From the NCBI GenBank assembly GCA_050873765.1, contig JBNMJK010000054.1, forward strand, positions 1-16,334: DNA of 16,334 nucleotides, in the 5' to 3' direction. A program made the translations under genes and the position numbers. Positions 15,101 to 16,334 of the stretch are shown here, piece by piece. Below the pieces are notes generated by a model. It did not search any database. It was not told the DNA's origin and worked only from the letters and a program-made list of their open reading frames with translations. How positions within the stretch are numbered: the first letter of the stretch is position 1; each line of letters opens with the position of its first letter. Source of the DNA: Sodaliphilus sp050873765. GTDB taxonomy: Bacteria > Bacteroidota > Bacteroidia > Bacteroidales > Muribaculaceae.

Positions 15101-16250
15101 CGAATGGCATCACACGAGCCGGTTCGGCAACAAGACCACGTTCTACGGCTGGCGGGAGAGCGGCTACGCCGACATCTACTCCGAGCACAAGGCGGAGATA
15201 GATAGAATGGTCAAGGACTCCACAAAAGCAAAGATGGAGAACCCTTACCCGATAGAGAGGCGCAGCGCGGAGTACCTGGAAGCCATGCGCGCAGAAGACC
15301 GCACCTTTGGCGATGAGCTGCGAGCCATAGAGAGAAAGTACGGCTATAGCCGCCGTTACGGCTACCCCGAAGACGCAAGAGAGAAGGCACTCGCAGAGGA
15401 AAAGACTGACGAGGAAGCCCACCACGCGAGGGAGGCGGAAATCAGAAGACGCTATCCGGAAGACGCGCGCAAGGACGACGACGAGCGTATGCACTACGAA
15501 TGGGAGGCCAACAGCAGGAGACAGCAGGAGGCTCGCGACGAGCAGCTCGCAGAACGCCTCCAGAAGTTCTTCGAGGAAAAGTCGAAAGAAAATGAGCTGG
15601 AAGCGGTGAACGCAAAGTTCAACGAGCGACTTGCCGAACTGACAGCGAATCCGAAACAAAAGGATAAGGTCCTGCACCTTGGCCGTGCAAGCCAGTTCTT
15701 GAAAGATGGCGGAATGGCTGACGCCGAAGTTGTATTAGAGTATGATAGGCTTATTCGCAAATCGGGCGAAGACTACAGAAATAGGCATCCATTTACAGCC
15801 GAAGACCTACACGACCTTCCAAAGGCACTTGCAAGTCCTATCGCGGTTTTCAATGGCTCGCAACCAAATGACCATGTGATACTAACAGAATTGCAAAAGG
15901 GCGGGAAGAACTTTATCGTTGCTGTTAGAGCTGTTGAACAGACCAGAAAAGGCGGGGTGCTACTGACTGTAAACGAAATCACATCTCTTTATCCAAAAGA
16001 GGTAAGGGGTATTGTGAACTGGATAAACTCAGGTAGAATAAGCAATGTGGACAAAGAGAAAGCCCTCCGCTTTATCGAGGCACTCCAGCCCCATGCTGGA
16101 ACCACAATAAAAGCAGAAGAACTTTCATCTTCCGCAAAGGTAGTTGAAAGTTTCGAGAATCCAAAGACTGAGGCACAAAATAATTCCTCCATCCCACGGC
16201 TCTTTCATTTAAGATTCCTTCGCTCACTTAAAAATGTTGTTATTTTATAG
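11766..16250 (+). CDS. Large multidomain polyvalent protein (kinase-like, zincin, LPD3-like, MuF-C-like), main part
   Basis: 1494 codons counted from GTG 11766, but that start cuts a glycine loop (G-S-G-K-D-S-D-V-Y, 11745-11771), so the real chain extends back to the TAG at 11679. In order (residues from the GTG): kinase-like fold with Lys12, D-I-Q-G-N-N (104-109) and V-I-D-A-D (120-124); ADP-ribosyltransferase-like stub A-Y-H-G-S-G-A-D-F (156-164); zincin H-E-Y-A-H (205-209) with candidate third ligand Glu255; an LPD3-like region (~340-545); a large conserved region starting L-A-G-V-H-N (558-563) of unknown role; a W-H-H-T-S-R-F-G-N-K motif and charged coiled coil (~1080-1290); and a MuF-C-like end (~1300-1475). 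Such proteins are thought to be injected or transferred with phage or conjugative DNA to counter host defences. The last ~18 codons look like flanking sequence. Expression and function are doubtful because of the 5' truncation and stop. Confidence 0.65.
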   Translation: MYKSKDGKYVIKVSKGKDGLKRFRPDMDKVALFNYVFPDSRYEILGYGEIDGKFVRFLRQPIVDFSESTPLSAEERVAYMESLDFKPMNEEKTAFTNGQIVASDIQGNNIVRDRDGNICVIDADMRLHTKDVGGEYSYPPVERDTEATQGIREHRAYHGSGADFSEFDHSHVRFFRTPDGEAYGFSVDGKIYIDPRIARADTPIHEYAHLWATALRGGNAREWRNVVKLMRGTPVWDEVRKLYQELSDDDAIADEVIAQYSGRRGAERLRGQMRAATEKERGLTAKAAVVKAFDDVRAALDKFWHGVADFLHIHYTTAEEVADRVLRDLLHEVNPTEVMDGGKSLRPDTQIIVVEGKAEHGFKNYGEARTWAKAHIARTYDKEETGGKGSVRISNTAIDKFLSQSAVDKSDSREAHLSVLKVLPDVIRESVDAEQHADYKKGKDGVRSEKNGINPNVAIHRLYGAVRIGGKLYRVKITLKEDRSHGTTTNAYSYEATKIELLAGQHGNAVAFPRNSNNSITAANLLNGVEKSYGAGKFFENQGDNSRYSLSEKDKKTLAGVHNISEEKLRKAMKLGGLANPSVAVIDTEKQNHTGYGEVSLILPSEMVAKRTGRNAGTFFGDAWTPTYPQVERIFGKGGSDMAIADIASVPEPMQRMTRNAIDSWMDGREADDLAYLFLQEKGMAPGLVKVKGKYDSTIRGEVSSLSRGKSFYQMSDSEKRKVVDLYVRYRFDGNNAAFEKSTSEEAARLKELQKKYTNPNSLLARSVKEKLGTIEEFGYNTDRISDFLYDVRRDAKAAGEVSDIGTMQEAREIIKKENLQKDFERWKDGLAERYATKEVIFDGFTPSGNRRYVPNDLAHVSKLMKKQGLNGASGQAFTFNNFVATVMEKTGKLSELNQRKGLLTDKKEDLDAFTDKWGKVFNELAEALNPNSKELLNDVGYYRLADVALNPNPKEYAKKEYGVDLTDEDVERIHSLVNAIRNERPAMYFETKFERPVTLNEFTAAVVPKNLGEDVRESLENAGLKLYEYDPQKEGDRKRSMNEAVNSNPDIRFQKKPAVGGNSGYVGYSMSRRAAEAREDGRYPKTDFRKEYGVPDKSLSALVKAGIVDDGEWHHTSRFGNKTTFYGWRESGYADIYSEHKAEIDRMVKDSTKAKMENPYPIERRSAEYLEAMRAEDRTFGDELRAIERKYGYSRRYGYPEDAREKALAEEKTDEEAHHAREAEIRRRYPEDARKDDDERMHYEWEANSRRQQEARDEQLAERLQKFFEEKSKENELEAVNAKFNERLAELTANPKQKDKVLHLGRASQFLKDGGMADAEVVLEYDRLIRKSGEDYRNRHPFTAEDLHDLPKALASPIAVFNGSQPNDHVILTELQKGGKNFIVAVRAVEQTRKGGVLLTVNEITSLYPKEVRGIVNWINSGRISNVDKEKALRFIEALQPHAGTTIKAEELSSSAKVVESFENPKTEAQNNSSIPRLFHLRFLRSLKNVVIL
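12270..12775 (+). other. Zincin-like metallopeptidase domain
   Basis: R-F-F-R-T-P-D-G-E-A-Y-G-F, then I-Y-I-D-P-R-I-A, T-P-I-H-E-Y-A-H-L-W: a full HExxH motif (codons from 12378), with A-D-E-V (Glu codon 12528) as a plausible third zinc ligand. This is a recurrent domain of Bacteroidetes polyvalent proteins. It is GC-rich (41 of 60 bases in 12601-12660), unlike the region after it. Its substrate is unknown. Confidence 0.6.
15660..16185 (+). other. MuF-C-like C-terminal domain of the polyvalent gene
   Basis: K-V-L-H-L-G-R-A-S-Q-F-L near the start, N-R-H-P-F-T-A-E-D-L-H-D-L-P-K-A-L-A-S-P-I-A-V-F in the middle, then V-I-L-T-E-L-Q-K-G-G-K-N-F-I-V-A-V and V-N-W-I-N-S-G, ending S-F-E-N-P-K-T. This order (HPF, DLP.AL..P.AVF, TEL...G..F.VA, INW/VNW) is what I recall for the C-terminal domain attached to MuF-type head proteins and other polyvalent proteins. 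The domain's biochemical role is unclear; it is often treated as toxin-like. Confidence 0.55.
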
Positions 16251-16271
16251 CGAGTGTTTCCTTGGATGGCG
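16247..16271 (+). repeat. Right copy of the imperfect direct repeat
   Basis: ATAGCG (16247-16252, containing the TAG stop of the large ORF), GTG (16254-16256) and GATGGCG (16265-16271), matching the left copy at 11093-11115 block by block. See the left copy for caution. Confidence 0.28.
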
Positions 16272-16334
16272 ATAGCGCTTTTTTCTCGCACGGTTCATAA
16301 TTTATGGGGGCGATTCGATGATTGGAAGATATGC
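16251..16334. other. Right-edge sequence without a recognisable gene
   Basis: 84 bp after the TAG stop at 16248-16250. The same frame stays open to the window edge (28 codons), which is not significant for this length. A 17-codon basic ORF on the minus strand (16298-16245) and short stems such as GCGAG/CTCGC are present, but nothing can be assigned. Confidence 0.4.

Larger units (their letters stand above)
11093..16271 (+). mobile_element. Remnant of a phage/conjugative-element polyvalent protein gene
   Basis: The stretch begins abruptly where AT-rich intergenic DNA turns GC-rich (about 11093-11100) and returns to AT-rich sequence near 16190-16250. Its only plausible coding content is one very long, multidomain gene of the polyvalent protein type known from phages and integrative elements (kinase-like, zincin, LPD3-like, MuF-C-like parts). 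No integrase, transposase, capsid, relaxase or transfer gene is present in the window, so it is either a stranded fragment or the edge of an element continuing to the right. Imperfect direct repeats (11093-11115 and 16247-16271) lie at both composition boundaries. Insertion is about 80 bp upstream of the pheA operon promoter element. Confidence 0.6.

Noticed and set aside
14823..15677. 284-codon open frame on the minus strand
   Set aside because: It is antisense to the GC-rich coiled-coil part of the polyvalent gene. Its hydrophobic Val/Leu-rich translation is the expected mirror of Glu/Arg/Asp codons, and it has no recognisable motif.
16245..16298. 17-codon minus-strand ORF, strongly basic (8 of 17 residues Lys/Arg)
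   Set aside because: It is too short to distinguish from chance, with no promoter or context; it lies at the window edge.
1..16334. CRISPR arrays, tRNA or rRNA genes, toxin-antitoxin pairs
   Set aside because: I found no regularly spaced repeats, no tRNA-like cloverleaf or CCA end, no rRNA signature, and no small two-gene toxin-antitoxin arrangement.

Overview
The window looks like a Bacteroidales chromosome (Prevotella/Muribaculaceae-like; genus not resolvable by eye). The evidence is Bacteroidetes-type promoters (TTTG / TAnnTTTG), the absence of Shine-Dalgarno sequences, a 5'-truncated CBM9-like protein, the dnaE-trxA pair, and a Phe/Tyr operon containing a DAHP synthase-chorismate mutase fusion. 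A fragment of a large 'polyvalent' mobile-element protein has been inserted next to these ordinary genes.

Layout. Positions 1-425 hold the C-terminal end of a carbohydrate-binding family 9-like protein (+). A promoter at 531-562 drives dnaE (598-4278), followed by trxA (4328-4642). The whole trxA-galK gap (4643-4759) is one imperfect palindrome. galK (4774-5910) and a sugar-1-phosphate nucleotidyltransferase-like gene (5954-6862) follow, closed by an intrinsic terminator (6889-6925). On the minus strand, transcribed from about 11000 down to 6953, lies a tight four-gene operon: prephenate dehydratase (pheA), a PLP aminotransferase, DAHP synthase-chorismate mutase, and prephenate dehydrogenase (tyrA). 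Genes overlap or are 4 nt apart. Together they cover the entry step of the shikimate pathway and the chorismate-to-Phe/Tyr branch.

The clearest regulatory system is the leader of that operon (10838-11011, minus). A TATATTTGC promoter element is followed by a 16-codon leader peptide MYDTILFIFLLFLLLF with four Phe codons. Next come an AAGGCGG segment just after its stop codon, a complementary CCGCCTT embedded in the 5' arm and loop of an intrinsic terminator, and a T-tract 12 nt before the pheA start. This has the complete logic of ribosome-mediated phenylalanine attenuation.

From about 11093 to about 16200 (+) lies a fragment of a large multidomain polyvalent protein of the kind carried by phages and conjugative elements. 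Its parts are a kinase-like fold, an ADP-ribosyltransferase-like stub, a HEYAH zincin, an LPD3-like region, a large LAGVHN-type region, a coiled coil and a MuF-C-like C-terminus. It lacks an ordinary start, begins exactly where AT-rich sequence changes to GC-rich, and is split by one in-frame TAG (11679-11681). Its domains differ strongly in base composition. No integrase, capsid or transfer gene is visible, so this appears to be a decaying cargo fragment, although the sequence after 16334 is unseen.
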